From assembly GCF_900114745.1 (NCBI RefSeq), contig NZ_FOUB01000011.1, forward strand, positions 1 through 64,000: a stretch of 64,000 bases of DNA, in the 5' to 3' direction. Source of the DNA: Nitrosomonas communis (GTDB lineage Bacteria; Pseudomonadota; Gammaproteobacteria; Burkholderiales; Nitrosomonadaceae). The position numbers and the translations under genes were made by a program. The notes beneath the pieces are model-generated. The model ran no database searches and was not told the DNA's origin. It saw nothing but the letters and a program-made list of their open reading frames with translations. The stretch's first letter is position 1. Every line of letters starts with the position of its first letter. Of this stretch, positions 1 through 8,410 are shown one piece after another.

Positions 1-60
1 TGGTTTAGATTTATCCGTTAAGTGGGTTGGGTTTGAGAAAGCCCGCGAATTACTCCATCG

Positions 61-556
61 TTAAAAATTACGGATCACCAGCTCGGTGCGTTGTCTGCGT
101 CCTTGCAGCCCGCCTACGGTATAGTTGATCGCAAACGATGCATCGCCAACCCTTTGAATACCTCATGCATTTCCGAAATATCGTTGACGGACATAATCAT
201 TTTTCCTTTGATCGTTTTCGCGAGCTCGGCTATCTGAGCATACTGCTCCAGCCCAAAATCCACACCATAGGCTGCGGTACCCCAATATGGCGGATTACAG
301 TGAAACAAGGTGTGCTCCCGGTCGTACTTGCGCACACATTCCTGCCATGCCAGGTGCTCAATATACGTTTGCGAAAGCCGCAGATGCACCTAGCTTAACT
401 CTTCCTCTAGGCGCAGCAAATTGATACGGGATGCCGTAGTGGTGGCGGTGCCAAAATTCTGGTTGGCTATCTTGCCGCCAAAGGCCAGTTTCTGCAAATA
501 GTAAAGCGGGCAGAGCGTTGGATTTGTGTTCAGTTTCCATTCAGCTCTAAAACCCT
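61..556 (-). pseudogene. decayed phage-type D12 class N6-adenine DNA methyltransferase (Dam-like)
   Basis: Reading the minus strand, fragments of one D12-class adenine methyltransferase line up. An upstream part contains the LAFGGK and FGTATTT stretches. After an in-frame TAG at 390-392 comes a part with the NPPYW motif IV and the YGVDF and SVNDI stretches typical of the family. A 1-bp loss near 135 moves the last part (YTVGG to a stop at 61-63) into another frame. The N-terminus, including the AdoMet-binding FxGxG motif, is missing and a stop lies just upstream of about 556. Such genes usually ride on prophages, so this is probably a prophage relic. It cannot make an active enzyme as it stands. 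Confidence 0.75.
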
Positions 557-637
557 ACCATATTTATAACAAATGAAATTTTAATCACATCAAATTTGTT
601 GATGAATTTCATCTGAAATATTTATTAGGAGGGCATC

Positions 638-949
638 ATGAATACAAGAAAAATTCTCCCCCTTTTAGTCGTGATTTCATTTTTTCTTCTTGGTGGGTGT
701 GTAGCTCCTTCTTATTACGGCGGAACGGGATATTCTGGAGCAGCAGGCTATTATGCAGGTTCAGGCTATTATAGTGGATCGGGATTTTATGGAGGAATTT
801 CATCGGGATACGGATATCGACCATCAATCTACTTTAATCAAAGGCACTTTGGAGGACATAAGCATATCCATGGTGGACATAGACATTTTGACAACGCACA
901 CCGAGGCGGGGGCCATAGAGGGCATGGACATCGAAGACATGGTCATTGA
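638..949 (+). CDS. small Gly/Tyr-rich, His-tailed lipoprotein
   Basis: 103-residue protein with a lipoprotein signal (hydrophobic residues 8-19, lipobox LGGC with Cys21). It continues as a Gly/Tyr/Ser-rich low-complexity segment (about 25-62) and ends in a His/Gly-rich tail with repeated HGG and GHR units. A strong AGGAGG lies about 7 bases before the ATG. A small palindrome, CATCAA-N5-TTGATG, at 588-604 could be an operator. The His tail suggests metal binding at the envelope, and two more His-rich genes follow at 1268 and 2123. No specific function is recognised; the metal role is inference. Confidence 0.75.
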   Translation: MNTRKILPLLVVISFFLLGGCVAPSYYGGTGYSGAAGYYAGSGYYSGSGFYGGISSGYGYRPSIYFNQRHFGGHKHIHGGHRHFDNAHRGGGHRGHGHRRHGH

Positions 950-1267
950 CACTGGCAAAGAGGTCATTGATGTTGATGCAAATAAAAATCATTCTCAATA
1001 TGTAGCAAGGTATTTTATAATGGGCAGCTTGGACAGGATAGGCTTGCTTACTTCTTCAGCAATCAGGAAAAGCACTTTCTCCTAATCTTTTATAAGCAGT
1101 AGCGAAGTTGAAATGGCTGGCTTATCTGTCAACTGTACTTAATAACATTGCTCAGTAATTAACCATTCAAATTTATTTAAAGGAGCGCGACATAACTTAT
1201 CTCATTGATCAGCATCCGGACAATACTGACTTTTTTGATGTATTAATTGTGTCTTATAGGAATATCC
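950..1267 (+). other. intergenic region before the hupE-like gene
   Basis: About 318 bases without a convincing gene. A second frame stays open from 753 to 1085, but it overlaps the lipoprotein gene and looks like composition carry-over. The promoter of the downstream permease gene should lie here; no hairpin or clear promoter boxes were recognised. Confidence 0.4.
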
Positions 1268-2092
1268 ATGAAAGCTATTATTTTTATATTCAGTATCTTA
1301 TTTGCTAGCCAAGTCTTTGCGCACGGTATGTCAGAGGAAGACAAAGCAAAACTTCTGGAAGCTGGATATTGGGAATATATCGAGCTGGGTGCAACGCATA
1401 TGCTTACCGGCTACGACCATTTACTATTCCTGTTCGGTGTCATTTTCTTTTTAACCAGGTTTAAAGATATTGTTAAGTTCATCACAGCCTTTACCATCGG
1501 GCATTCTATTACCCTTATTTTTGCCACTATCTACGGCATTCAGGCAAATTTTTATCTGATTGACGCAGTGATTGCGCTTACTGTCTGCTATAAGGCCTTT
1601 GATAACCTGGATGGATTCAGGAAATATCTGGATGTAAATGCACCCAACATACTGTGGATGGTATTTGCCTTTGGATTAATTCACGGTTTTGGTCTTTCCA
1701 CTCGCCTGCAACAATTACCCTTGCCGGAAGAAGGTTTGGTGATGGGCATCCTTTCTTTTAATGTGGGTGTGGAAGCAGGTCAGATCATTGCACTGACCCT
1801 TATGCTTCTCGTGCTTTCCGGTTGGCGTAAAACACTATCATTCCAGAAATTCAGTAAGGCTGCGAATGCTGGTTTGATTTTTTCTGGTTTCATGCTGCTG
1901 TTGATGCAGCTACATAATTATCATCATTTCATTTATTCCGATGATTTCCCGCTGAATAAAGATGACCACTACCATATCCATATGGAGATGGAAGCGGCCC
2001 TAGCCCCGTCGGCGCTGGAAGGATACCAAAAGAAAATACAATTGCAGCCGAACATACATTCACATGGTGACGGCGAACCACATGCTCACTAA
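1268..2092 (+). CDS. HupE/UreJ-family membrane protein, putative nickel/metal permease
   Basis: 274-residue membrane protein of the HupE/UreJ_2 type. It starts with a cleavable signal peptide ending at VFAHG, then LGATHMLTGYDHLLFL, the conserved His/Asp-containing first segment, followed by about five further hydrophobic helices including the HSITL and IHGFG segments. The tail after residue 220 is rich in His (NYHH, DDHYHIH, HSHGDGEPHAH). The ATG at 1268 is preferred over a TTG at 1247 because it is preceded by AGGA and gives a proper signal peptide. Relatives are linked to nickel or cobalt supply for hydrogenase or urease; substrate here is unproven. It is followed after 30 bases by another His-rich exported protein. 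Confidence 0.85.
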   Translation: MKAIIFIFSILFASQVFAHGMSEEDKAKLLEAGYWEYIELGATHMLTGYDHLLFLFGVIFFLTRFKDIVKFITAFTIGHSITLIFATIYGIQANFYLIDAVIALTVCYKAFDNLDGFRKYLDVNAPNILWMVFAFGLIHGFGLSTRLQQLPLPEEGLVMGILSFNVGVEAGQIIALTLMLLVLSGWRKTLSFQKFSKAANAGLIFSGFMLLLMQLHNYHHFIYSDDFPLNKDDHYHIHMEMEAALAPSALEGYQKKIQLQPNIHSHGDGEPHAH

Positions 2093-2122
2093 ACCAAAAA
2101 TCATAAATACACAGGAGATTCT

Positions 2123-2536
2123 ATGAACATTCAAACGCTTGCTCTTGCTTTTGCACTGACAATTATCACTATACCACTGGCTTTCGCTGGATCCGATCAT
2201 GATCATGGTCATAGCCATAGTCACGGAGATAATACTCATACACATAGTCATGGATCACAAACTAAGAAACTGAACGATAAAGGCGCTCTGGCTGCTGCCA
2301 GCGAAGGGGTGGCAGCCATCATCGAACAGAAGCAGCCAGTGGAAGGTGAGTTATTAGATGAGGCATGGGGTAATACGCCTGAGGAGGGTAAGAAAATCAG
2401 CAAGAAAGGGAAAGGTTATTACATCGTAAGCTTTGATAATAAAGTATCTAACAAGGCGCTTTATGTGCTCATGTCCGATACAGGTGAAATCTACGATGCC
2501 AATTATTCGGGCAAGTTTGACGGCTTGAAAAACTAA
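2123..2536 (+). CDS. His-rich exported protein of unknown function (DUF6488-like)
   Basis: 137 residues. Signal peptide (cleavage near AFA-GS, residue 22), then a dense His cluster (DHDHGHSHSHGD, HTHSHG) and a small C-terminal domain with GKGYYIVSF and LYVLMSDTGEIYDANY, suggestive of a PepSY-like beta fold. It lies 30 bases after the HupE-like gene with an AGGAG-type ribosome site, so probably the same transcript. The likely role is periplasmic binding of a divalent metal for, or from, the neighbouring permease; this is inferred from composition and context. The DUF6488 assignment is from memory of similar genes beside HupE and is not certain. Confidence 0.7.
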   Translation: MNIQTLALAFALTIITIPLAFAGSDHDHGHSHSHGDNTHTHSHGSQTKKLNDKGALAAASEGVAAIIEQKQPVEGELLDEAWGNTPEEGKKISKKGKGYYIVSFDNKVSNKALYVLMSDTGEIYDANYSGKFDGLKN

Positions 2537-2598
2537 GTATAGGTAAAGCACAACCCTTTGCAATGCTATGACTCTATGACAGGGTGGAAGTAAATATA

Positions 2599-2931
2599 AT
2601 GGTATTCCTGAAAATAGGTATTGCGGCCACCGTGATCTGGTTTGCTTCATGGCTATCAGGTAAAAAACCTGAACTGGCGGGCTTCATTATTGCGCTTCCT
2701 ATTGCTTCCTTGTTGGCGCTGGCGTTTTCTTATATTGAGTATAAGGACGCCGCTGCCTCCATTACCTTCGCCAAAAATATTTTAATAGGTGTTCCCGTCT
2801 CATGGCTTTTCTTCATACCGTTCTTTTTTGCAGACAGGCTGGGTGGGAATTTCTGGCTTTGTTACGGTATCGGCATAGCACTACTGGTATTAGGTTTTTT
2901 TATTCATCGCTACTTATCAAGTTTGTTTTAA
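2599..2931 (+). CDS. small integral membrane protein (GlpM/DUF3147-like)
   Basis: 110 residues from the ATG at 2599 (a GTG at 2584 would add five residues; GGTGGAAG just upstream serves as ribosome site). Four hydrophobic segments are visible: about 3-17, 25-43, 56-77 and 86-106. It has the compact layout of GlpM/DUF3147-type membrane proteins. It follows the His-rich gene by 62 bases in the same direction and may be the last gene of that group. Function unknown. Confidence 0.65.
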   Translation: MVFLKIGIAATVIWFASWLSGKKPELAGFIIALPIASLLALAFSYIEYKDAAASITFAKNILIGVPVSWLFFIPFFFADRLGGNFWLCYGIGIALLVLGFFIHRYLSSLF

Positions 2932-3011
2932 TTCACCTATCCTATTATCCTATTTTTCTCAGTTGAAATCCCTTAAAACGTGGATCAAGGGCTAACTCAC
3001 GTGAGCTCGGA

Positions 3012-3122
3012 ATAAGAAAAGCAGCAAAAGGAATATGATTCATCTAATAATGAAACTTTTTTTGAAATCACTTCATCAAAAGGAATTTAACGAATTCAGG
3101 TCCCTTTTGCAGCTTTTCTTAT
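3012..3122. repeat. 20-bp near-perfect inverted repeat enclosing about 70 bp
   Basis: The arm at 3012-3031 (ataagaaaagcagcaaaagg) is the reverse complement of 3103-3122 with one mismatch. The AT-rich interior has no coding sense. It could be a miniature inverted-repeat element or a long stem. It lies between the end of the small membrane gene and the end of yjbQ on the other strand. Confidence 0.55.
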
Positions 3123-3142
3123 ATCAAACTCGCGTTAATTAA

Positions 3143-3220
3143 GGCGTCTCTAAAAATTCAGAGTTCTAAGCAAGACAAGGCAAAAACGAAAAATGTTACG
3201 CAGCATATAACTGATATGTC
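3143..3220. repeat. partial R2 element
   Basis: Starts with GGCGTCTCTAAAAATTCAGA and continues with the CAAGACAAGGC and AAAAATGTT blocks found in the complete R2 copy at 18455-18596. It stops abruptly at 3220, where an R1-like element begins. The right half of R2 is missing. Confidence 0.6.
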
Positions 3221-3310
3221 ATTCCATTTCTAAATCAAACATGACGCGAAGGTGAGCCGCAGACAGTATCAATCATACGGCAAGGTGGATCTGGCAAAGA
3301 TCTTCTTAAA
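3221..3310. repeat. R1 element, degenerate copy
   Basis: R1 family (named here): left end ATTCCATTTCTAAATCAAAC, then the ATGACGCGAAGG-GAGCCGCAGACAG core and the AATCATACGGCAAGG block. The right end (normally a GATTTAGAAATGGAAT-type inverted repeat) is decayed, so this copy is not a complete inverted-repeat unit. It directly abuts the partial R2 element. Confidence 0.7.
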
Positions 3311-3352
3311 ATTAAATGATTCTAAAGGTAGTTTTTAACATTATCGGTAGCA

Positions 3353-3772
3353 TTATTCACCATTAATGGTAATAATGAGGGTTCTGCTTCCCCCGTGATT
3401 GCGGTGTTCGCAAAGGTAAATTCCCTGCCATGTGCCTAAATTGAGTCGGCCATTGGTGACGGGAATGATCAAGCTGCAACCTAACAAGCTGGATTTTAAA
3501 TGTGCTGGAAGATCATCGCTTCCTTCGTCCCTATGTCTGTAATAGGGTGCTTCCTCAGGTACGATATGATTGAAGTAATCTTCAAAATCCTGGCGCACGG
3601 CAGGATCTGCATTTTCATTAAGGGTTAACGATGCAGAAGTATGTTGAAGCAAGATAGTCATGATCCCTACCCTGACCTGCCTTAATTCCGGTAGCTGTTG
3701 CAATATTTCATCAGTCACCAAGTGAAAGCCGCGTACGCGGGCTCTAAGATAAAGTTGTTTTTGTATCCACAT
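3353..3772 (-). CDS. yjbQ: YjbQ/UPF0047 family protein
   Basis: 139 residues from the ATG at 3770-3772 (an ATG five codons earlier is possible; the shorter form matches the usual family length of about 138). Family signatures are [14 protein letters not shown] in the middle and [13 protein letters not shown] near the C-terminus, with the conserved His/Glu residues of the metal site. YjbQ-type proteins have weak secondary thiamine-phosphate synthase activity; the physiological role is unclear. It stands alone, convergent with the upstream genes. Confidence 0.9.
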   Translation of the reverse strand: MWIQKQLYLRARVRGFHLVTDEILQQLPELRQVRVGIMTILLQHTSASLTLNENADPAVRQDFEDYFNHIVPEEAPYYRHRDEGSDDLPAHLKSSLLGCSLIIPVTNGRLNLGTWQGIYLCEHRNHGGSRTLIITINGE

Positions 3773-3957
3773 AAAATATTTATCCAATTTCTTGAAATTA
3801 TGCAGCGTCTTTCAATCTCGGACAGCAGTATTTTTTGAGCTGACGATATCCCCTATGGTATCGATACTCACTTCAGCTCTTTGCAACTTTTGTTCTTGTA
3901 TCAGACCAATTCAGATAAACTACACCATCAAAAAATACTACCATTAAAGTTTTTCTT

Positions 3958-4557
3958 ATGACAGAAACTGTTATTGATTTGATTCGTCATGGCGAGCCTG
4001 TTGGCGGGCAACGTTATCGAGGTCACAACATTGACGATCCGCTCAGTGAAAAAGGCTGGTCCCAAATGTGGAATGCAGTGGGTGAATATAATGCATGGGA
4101 GCAGATTATCACTTCTCCGCTACAACGCTGCCAGGCATTTGCACGCGCATTAGGGGAACGTCACGGAATAGAGGTTACTGTTGAGTCTCGATTTAAAGAG
4201 GTGGGATTAGGTTCGTGGGAAGGGCTTAGCCACAATGAAATTAAAACAAGTCGACCTGATGAGTTTCAGTCTTTCCTGAGAAATCCGGCGACACATCGAC
4301 CTCAAGGTGCAGAAGTACTTGACGATTTTATTAATCGAGTCAGCTCAGCCTATGACGAAATTGTAGAGCACTCTCAAAGTAAGCATTATCTCATCGTTGC
4401 ACATGCAGGAGTGATTCGTGCAGTCATCGCACGAACAATCCATGCACCACCGGCTGGCTTCTATCGAATTAAAGTTAATCACGGCGGAATTACCCGCATT
4501 CGGCACACAGAAACAGGTGAAATGCTGGAGTTTCTGAATGGAAAACTCTCTAACTGA
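3958..4557 (+). CDS. histidine phosphatase superfamily protein (phosphoglycerate-mutase-like)
   Basis: 199 residues. The RHGE motif at residues 10-13 holds the phospho-accepting His; the SPLQRC helix, the EVGLGSWEGL acid segment and the second catalytic His in VAHAGVIRA complete the active site. It resembles alpha-ribazole phosphatase (CobC) and other small broad-range phosphatases, but no cobalamin gene is nearby, so the substrate is left open. Monocistronic; an R1 element separates its end from the convergent DUF4410 gene. Confidence 0.85.
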   Translation: MTETVIDLIRHGEPVGGQRYRGHNIDDPLSEKGWSQMWNAVGEYNAWEQIITSPLQRCQAFARALGERHGIEVTVESRFKEVGLGSWEGLSHNEIKTSRPDEFQSFLRNPATHRPQGAEVLDDFINRVSSAYDEIVEHSQSKHYLIVAHAGVIRAVIARTIHAPPAGFYRIKVNHGGITRIRHTETGEMLEFLNGKLSN

Positions 4558-4633
4558 AAATAAATAATCCTAAAACTCCAGCTGGACGAAATAGAGCGTG
4601 TGGTGATCCAGATACAAGGCAAGGCACTCTTTT

Positions 4634-4750
4634 ATTCCATTTCCAAATCAAAAATGACGCGAAGGCGAGCCGCAGACAGTATCAATCATACCGCAAGGCC
4701 ACAAAAAAGGTTTAGCCGACAAAGTCAGTTTTGATTTAGAAATGGAATTA
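4634..4750. repeat. R1 element, complete copy
   Basis: About 117 bp with both terminal inverted repeats (left ATTCCATTTCCAAATC, right GATTTAGAAATGGAAT). TTA stands directly outside TTCC on the left and GGAA on the right, like a 3-bp target duplication. The right TTA, read on the minus strand, is the TAA stop codon of the DUF4410 gene. Confidence 0.85.
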
Positions 4751-5482
4751 CTCTACCAAGGAGGAATCTATCCAGCCTTGTCTGGCGAAGTATTTTTCTA
4801 GTTCTACCGCTATCTTATCAGCCATACTCTTGGCTTGGTGTGCAGAAGCCGATTGGTAAGCTTTACCGGCGCCCAGTGCTACATTGGTGGAAACCACTGC
4901 CGCTGTACCCGCTCCTGCCGCAACACCGGCCGGGCCCAAGACAGCTGCCCCCGGCATACTGCCGCTTTCCGAATGGGCATCAAAAGCAATCAGCTCCTCA
5001 ATGACAGACTCTTTCTGTGCCAAAACCCGTACATGGCTATCAAGCGAAGATTTGCCCGCACCTAAACCAATCACGGTACGACGCAGGCGATTACCTTCGT
5101 TTATGTCAATAAATTCCCCTGTAATTATAATCGCATCTTTGCTAATCGGGGTATTGGCTGTAGCACGCACAGGATTCAAGCCCATAGCCGCTATTTTCAC
5201 CATCAGCTCTGCAGTCAAAGCATCGGCCACTTCTCGCCCTATCTGAATTTGTTCCGCTGATTGATTATTCCCTGCCAAGCTCCTGCCAATCCTTGCAAAC
5301 AGAGCAGAATTTTGTTTAATGTCTTCTGGGTTAACTGCAAAATTATAAATTAATACTGTTTCTGGTTTGGATAGATTGAAAAAGGGAGGCTCTTTCGCCA
5401 TCCGTGTGGTATGTTGAGCGCAGCCAGTGACTAGCAAAGCTATGATTATGGTCATGAGACCTTTCAAACACATTATCTTCAT
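4748..5482 (-). CDS. DUF4410-type lipoprotein
   Basis: 244 residues from the ATG at 5480-5482, preceded by GAGGTG at good spacing; a longer frame to 5569 lacks this. Lipoprotein signal with lipobox VTGC (Cys near residue 20). The body matches DUF4410: VLIYNFAVNP near the start, AD.LTAELMVKI, and IIITGEFIDINEGNRLRRTVIGLGAG. A Gly/Ala-rich hydrophobic stretch (about 185-220) could be a glycine-zipper or membrane-inserting segment. Its stop codon is the terminal TTA of an R1 element, so the C-terminus may have been set by that insertion. Function unknown. Confidence 0.8.
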   Translation of the reverse strand: MKIMCLKGLMTIIIALLVTGCAQHTTRMAKEPPFFNLSKPETVLIYNFAVNPEDIKQNSALFARIGRSLAGNNQSAEQIQIGREVADALTAELMVKIAAMGLNPVRATANTPISKDAIIITGEFIDINEGNRLRRTVIGLGAGKSSLDSHVRVLAQKESVIEELIAFDAHSESGSMPGAAVLGPAGVAAGAGTAAVVSTNVALGAGKAYQSASAHQAKSMADKIAVELEKYFARQGWIDSSLVE

Positions 5483-5785
5483 CAAAGCACCTCGCTTGTT
5501 TGATTTGAAAACAAAAAGATCCTCACTTCCACTTGCCAAGTTTTGAATACTATGCCAATAGTAAGCCATATCGTCAAGCTATGTCGTTGCTTTGTTTGAT
5601 TAAATAAACAACCAGAGAAGAACGCGCTTGTCTTCAATTGATACGGAACCATTATGGGAGATTTACCTATCCCAAGCGAATAAAAGATCAATGAAGATGA
5701 AACTTTCGAGGTAATATATTTCAAGCTGCTTGAATAAACACAGATGATAAGTTTTTAGTGTGCATCTCTCTTATAAGGAGCCCCC
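5483..5785. other. divergent intergenic region
   Basis: About 300 bases between the start of the DUF4410 lipoprotein gene (minus) and the AIF-like flavoprotein (plus). It should hold both promoters. Open frames here overlap the lipoprotein start and have no recognisable product. Confidence 0.4.
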
Positions 5786-6964
5786 ATGAAACATCACAAA
5801 TACCTTATTGTCGGTGGCGGAATGACTGCCGATTCAGCACTTCACGGCATTCGTCAAGTTGACCCAAATGGTACCATCGCCATGATCTGTGAAGAATTAC
5901 ACTCACCCTATGATCGCCCCCCATTGTCCAAGTCATTATGGAAAGGTGCAACATTTGAATCAATCTGGCGTAGCCAACATGATCTGAATATCGCTATCCA
6001 TATAGGCAAAAAAATAGTCAATCTTGATCCAGCCCAAAAGACCGCAACTGATAATGCCGGAAACATTTATACCTATGAAAAGCTTTTACTCGCCACTGGC
6101 GGATCAGTCAGACGATTACCCTATTTAGATGAGAATATCATCTACTTTAGAACGGTAGATGATTACCAGAAGTTACGCGAACTATGCGAGCAAGGCTCAA
6201 ATTTTGTTGTCATCGGTGGTGGTTTCATCGGTTCAGAAATTGCTGCTGCACTTGCCCTGAACAATAAACACGTCACCATGATTTTTCCTGAAAAGAGTAT
6301 TGGCGCACGTGTTTATCCCCAAGCACTCTCACAATATTTGAATAGCTATTATCGGGGAAAAGGCGTTACCATCCATGCAGGCGGCACGGTTAAAACCATT
6401 CAAAAAGAAGGTACCAGAATAAGTGTGATTCCAGAAAATGGTATGGAAATAGCCGCTGATGGAATCATAGCTGGACTTGGAATTCAACCTAACATTGATC
6501 TTGCCAGTCAAGCTGGACTTACAATAGATAATGGGATTGTAGTGGACGAATGGCTGCGCACGAGTAATCCTGATATTTATGCTGCAGGTGATGTAGCAAA
6601 TTTCTATAGCCCTCTCCTGGAAAAACGAATACGGGTAGAGCATGAAGACAACGCAAATGTCATGGGGAAAATGGCTGGCAAAAATATGGCTGGCCAATCA
6701 AATCCTTATCATTATCAACCTTATTTCTACTCTGACCTATTTGATTTGGGATATGAGGCCATAGGCGAGCTTGATGCTAGCCTTGATATCGTTGAAGATT
6801 GGAAAGAACCCTTTCACAAAGGCGTGATCTACTATTTGCGAAATAAGCGGGTACGGGGTGTACTGCTGTGGAATACATGGGGGCAGATTGAGGCAGCTAC
6901 TCAATTGATTGCCGACAAAGCTGAGCACACCCATGCCACACTGTTAGGACGAATAAGCGATTAA
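5786..6964 (+). CDS. FAD/NAD(P)-dependent oxidoreductase, AIF/ferredoxin-reductase-like
   Basis: 392 residues, preceded by AAGGAG. Two Rossmann folds are visible: an N-terminal FAD site with VGGGMTADSAL and an internal NAD(P) site with VVIGGGFIGSEIAAAL (about 146-161). The AAGDVANF segment contacts FAD. The C-terminal part (DLFDLGYEAIGELD, GVIYYLRNKRVRGVLLWN) resembles the dimerisation domain of apoptosis-inducing-factor-like and rubredoxin/ferredoxin reductases. The electron acceptor cannot be named, as no small ferredoxin or rubredoxin gene is adjacent. A hairpin at 7032-7062 may end the transcript. Confidence 0.85.
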   Translation: MKHHKYLIVGGGMTADSALHGIRQVDPNGTIAMICEELHSPYDRPPLSKSLWKGATFESIWRSQHDLNIAIHIGKKIVNLDPAQKTATDNAGNIYTYEKLLLATGGSVRRLPYLDENIIYFRTVDDYQKLRELCEQGSNFVVIGGGFIGSEIAAALALNNKHVTMIFPEKSIGARVYPQALSQYLNSYYRGKGVTIHAGGTVKTIQKEGTRISVIPENGMEIAADGIIAGLGIQPNIDLASQAGLTIDNGIVVDEWLRTSNPDIYAAGDVANFYSPLLEKRIRVEHEDNANVMGKMAGKNMAGQSNPYHYQPYFYSDLFDLGYEAIGELDASLDIVEDWKEPFHKGVIYYLRNKRVRGVLLWNTWGQIEAATQLIADKAEHTHATLLGRISD

Positions 6965-7031
6965 TTATTACGCTTTTGTTAGTATCTAGCTGATTAAAAT
7001 CTTGTGTAGATGCATTGGCACGCCAGAGAAT

Positions 7032-7062
7032 AAAAATCCTGAGAGGAATTTCCAGGATTTTT
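7032..7062 (+). terminator. hairpin terminator candidate
   Basis: AAAAATCCTG at 7032-7041 pairs with CAGGATTTTT at 7053-7062 (10 bp, 11-base loop), with the T-run inside the right arm. It lies 68 bases after the flavoprotein stop. The A-run on the left arm would let it work for the opposing ABC operon too. Confidence 0.6.
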
Positions 7063-7228
7063 CAGGGTACCTTTAGTTGGTGATGCCACTGTAGGTATGA
7101 CTCTGGTGTTGCGATTGGTTGCAGGGGACATCCTTGCGTCCTTCTCGCACCCCTGCTTCGCATTTAGTTTATCGCAAGCTCCACCGCATCTAGCTGCAGC
7201 TTCTCGGACTAATTACAGTGCCTCAACC

Positions 7229-8392
7229 TTATTTTGATGTCAAACGTTTGCCTGTTTTCGGGTCAAATAAATGTAATTTATCCATATCGAAAGTAAGTTT
7301 TATCCTGTCCCCTTCCTTGAAGGTATGGCTAGTATCTAACTTAGCGGTAACCTGCAATTTATCACCTGACTTCTTGTCCAGGTTAAGATCCCGTGTTAAT
7401 GCCGGCATGTCGGGCCACTGGTTAATTTTGATCTGAAAGTAAATGAGCACTTCAGCACCTAACCACTCAACAACATCTACTTGCGTATTAAAGGCGGCTT
7501 GTTTTTGATTCTGTTCGCTTTCATTAAATAATACGTCAAAATCTTCGGGACGGATACCCGCAATGGCGTGGTCATGCTGGCTTGGAAGAGCAATGCTCTC
7601 AGGATAATTTATCTCTAAATCGAGTAAGAAAAAGAACAGCCGGCCCTCTCTGATTTGCACCGGAAAAAAATTCATGGCTGGGGAACCAACAAATCCAGCT
7701 ACAAATAAATTGCCCGGTTGTCGATATAATTCATAAGGGGTTCCGATTTGCTGCACCACGCCTTTATTTAATACCGCTACCTGGTCACCAAGCGTCATGG
7801 CTTCGGTTTGATCATGGGTCACGTAAATGGTCGTGGTGCCTAGCCGCCTTTGCAGTCGAGCGAGCTCGGTACGCATTTGATTGCGCAGCCTGGCATCAAG
7901 ATTGGACAATGGCTCATCAAGTAAAAAAGCTTGTGGATTGCGCACAATCGCCCTGCCCATCGCAACACGCTGACGCTGACCCCCCGATAAATTTCGTGGC
8001 TTACTGTCGAGTAAATGACTCAATTCCAGAACAGCCGCTGTTTCTTCCACACGTTTATTTATTTCTTCTTTGGGTACTTTCGCCATGACGAGTGGGAACG
8101 CGATATTTTGCCGCACATTCATATGTGGATAGAGGGCGTAGCTCTGAAAAACCATCGCCATGTTGCGATCCTTCGGATCCAGGTGGTTAATTATTTTCCC
8201 GTCAAGTCGAATCTCGCCGCTACTGACCTCTTCCAGGCCGACAATCATATGTAGCAACGTTGATTTACCGCAGCCGGAGGGTCCGACGAGAATAAAAAAT
8301 TCGCCATCATTAATGACAAAACTGGTCGCACTGACCGCTACCGTCCCATCAGGAAATTGTTTGGTCACATTGCTTAGTTCAATTTTTGCCAT
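7229..8392 (-). CDS. ABC transporter ATP-binding protein, MalK/UgpC family
   Basis: 387 residues. Walker A GPSGCGKST at 37-45, Q-loop Gln83, signature LSGGQ at 135-139, Walker B with Asp159-Glu160 and switch His193 are all present, so it should hydrolyse ATP. The C-terminal ~150 residues form the TOBE/OB-fold regulatory domain of carbohydrate-importer ATPases (IRPEDFDV, VDVVEWLGAEVLIYF). It is the last gene of a four-gene minus-strand operon, 18 bases after the second permease. It powers uptake of a sugar or glycerol-phosphate-like solute; the exact substrate is not readable. Confidence 0.92.
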   Translation of the reverse strand: MAKIELSNVTKQFPDGTVAVSATSFVINDGEFFILVGPSGCGKSTLLHMIVGLEEVSSGEIRLDGKIINHLDPKDRNMAMVFQSYALYPHMNVRQNIAFPLVMAKVPKEEINKRVEETAAVLELSHLLDSKPRNLSGGQRQRVAMGRAIVRNPQAFLLDEPLSNLDARLRNQMRTELARLQRRLGTTTIYVTHDQTEAMTLGDQVAVLNKGVVQQIGTPYELYRQPGNLFVAGFVGSPAMNFFPVQIREGRLFFFLLDLEINYPESIALPSQHDHAIAGIRPEDFDVLFNESEQNQKQAAFNTQVDVVEWLGAEVLIYFQIKINQWPDMPALTRDLNLDKKSGDKLQVTAKLDTSHTFKEGDRIKLTFDMDKLHLFDPKTGKRLTSK

Positions 8393-8410
8393 ATAGCCAA
8401 TTCGATCACA

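Noticed and set aside
753-1085. 110-codon open frame overlapping the His-rich lipoprotein gene
   Set aside because: It is the +1 frame of a low-complexity repeat region, has no ribosome site and no recognisable sequence; the lipoprotein frame has a strong AGGAGG and lipobox.
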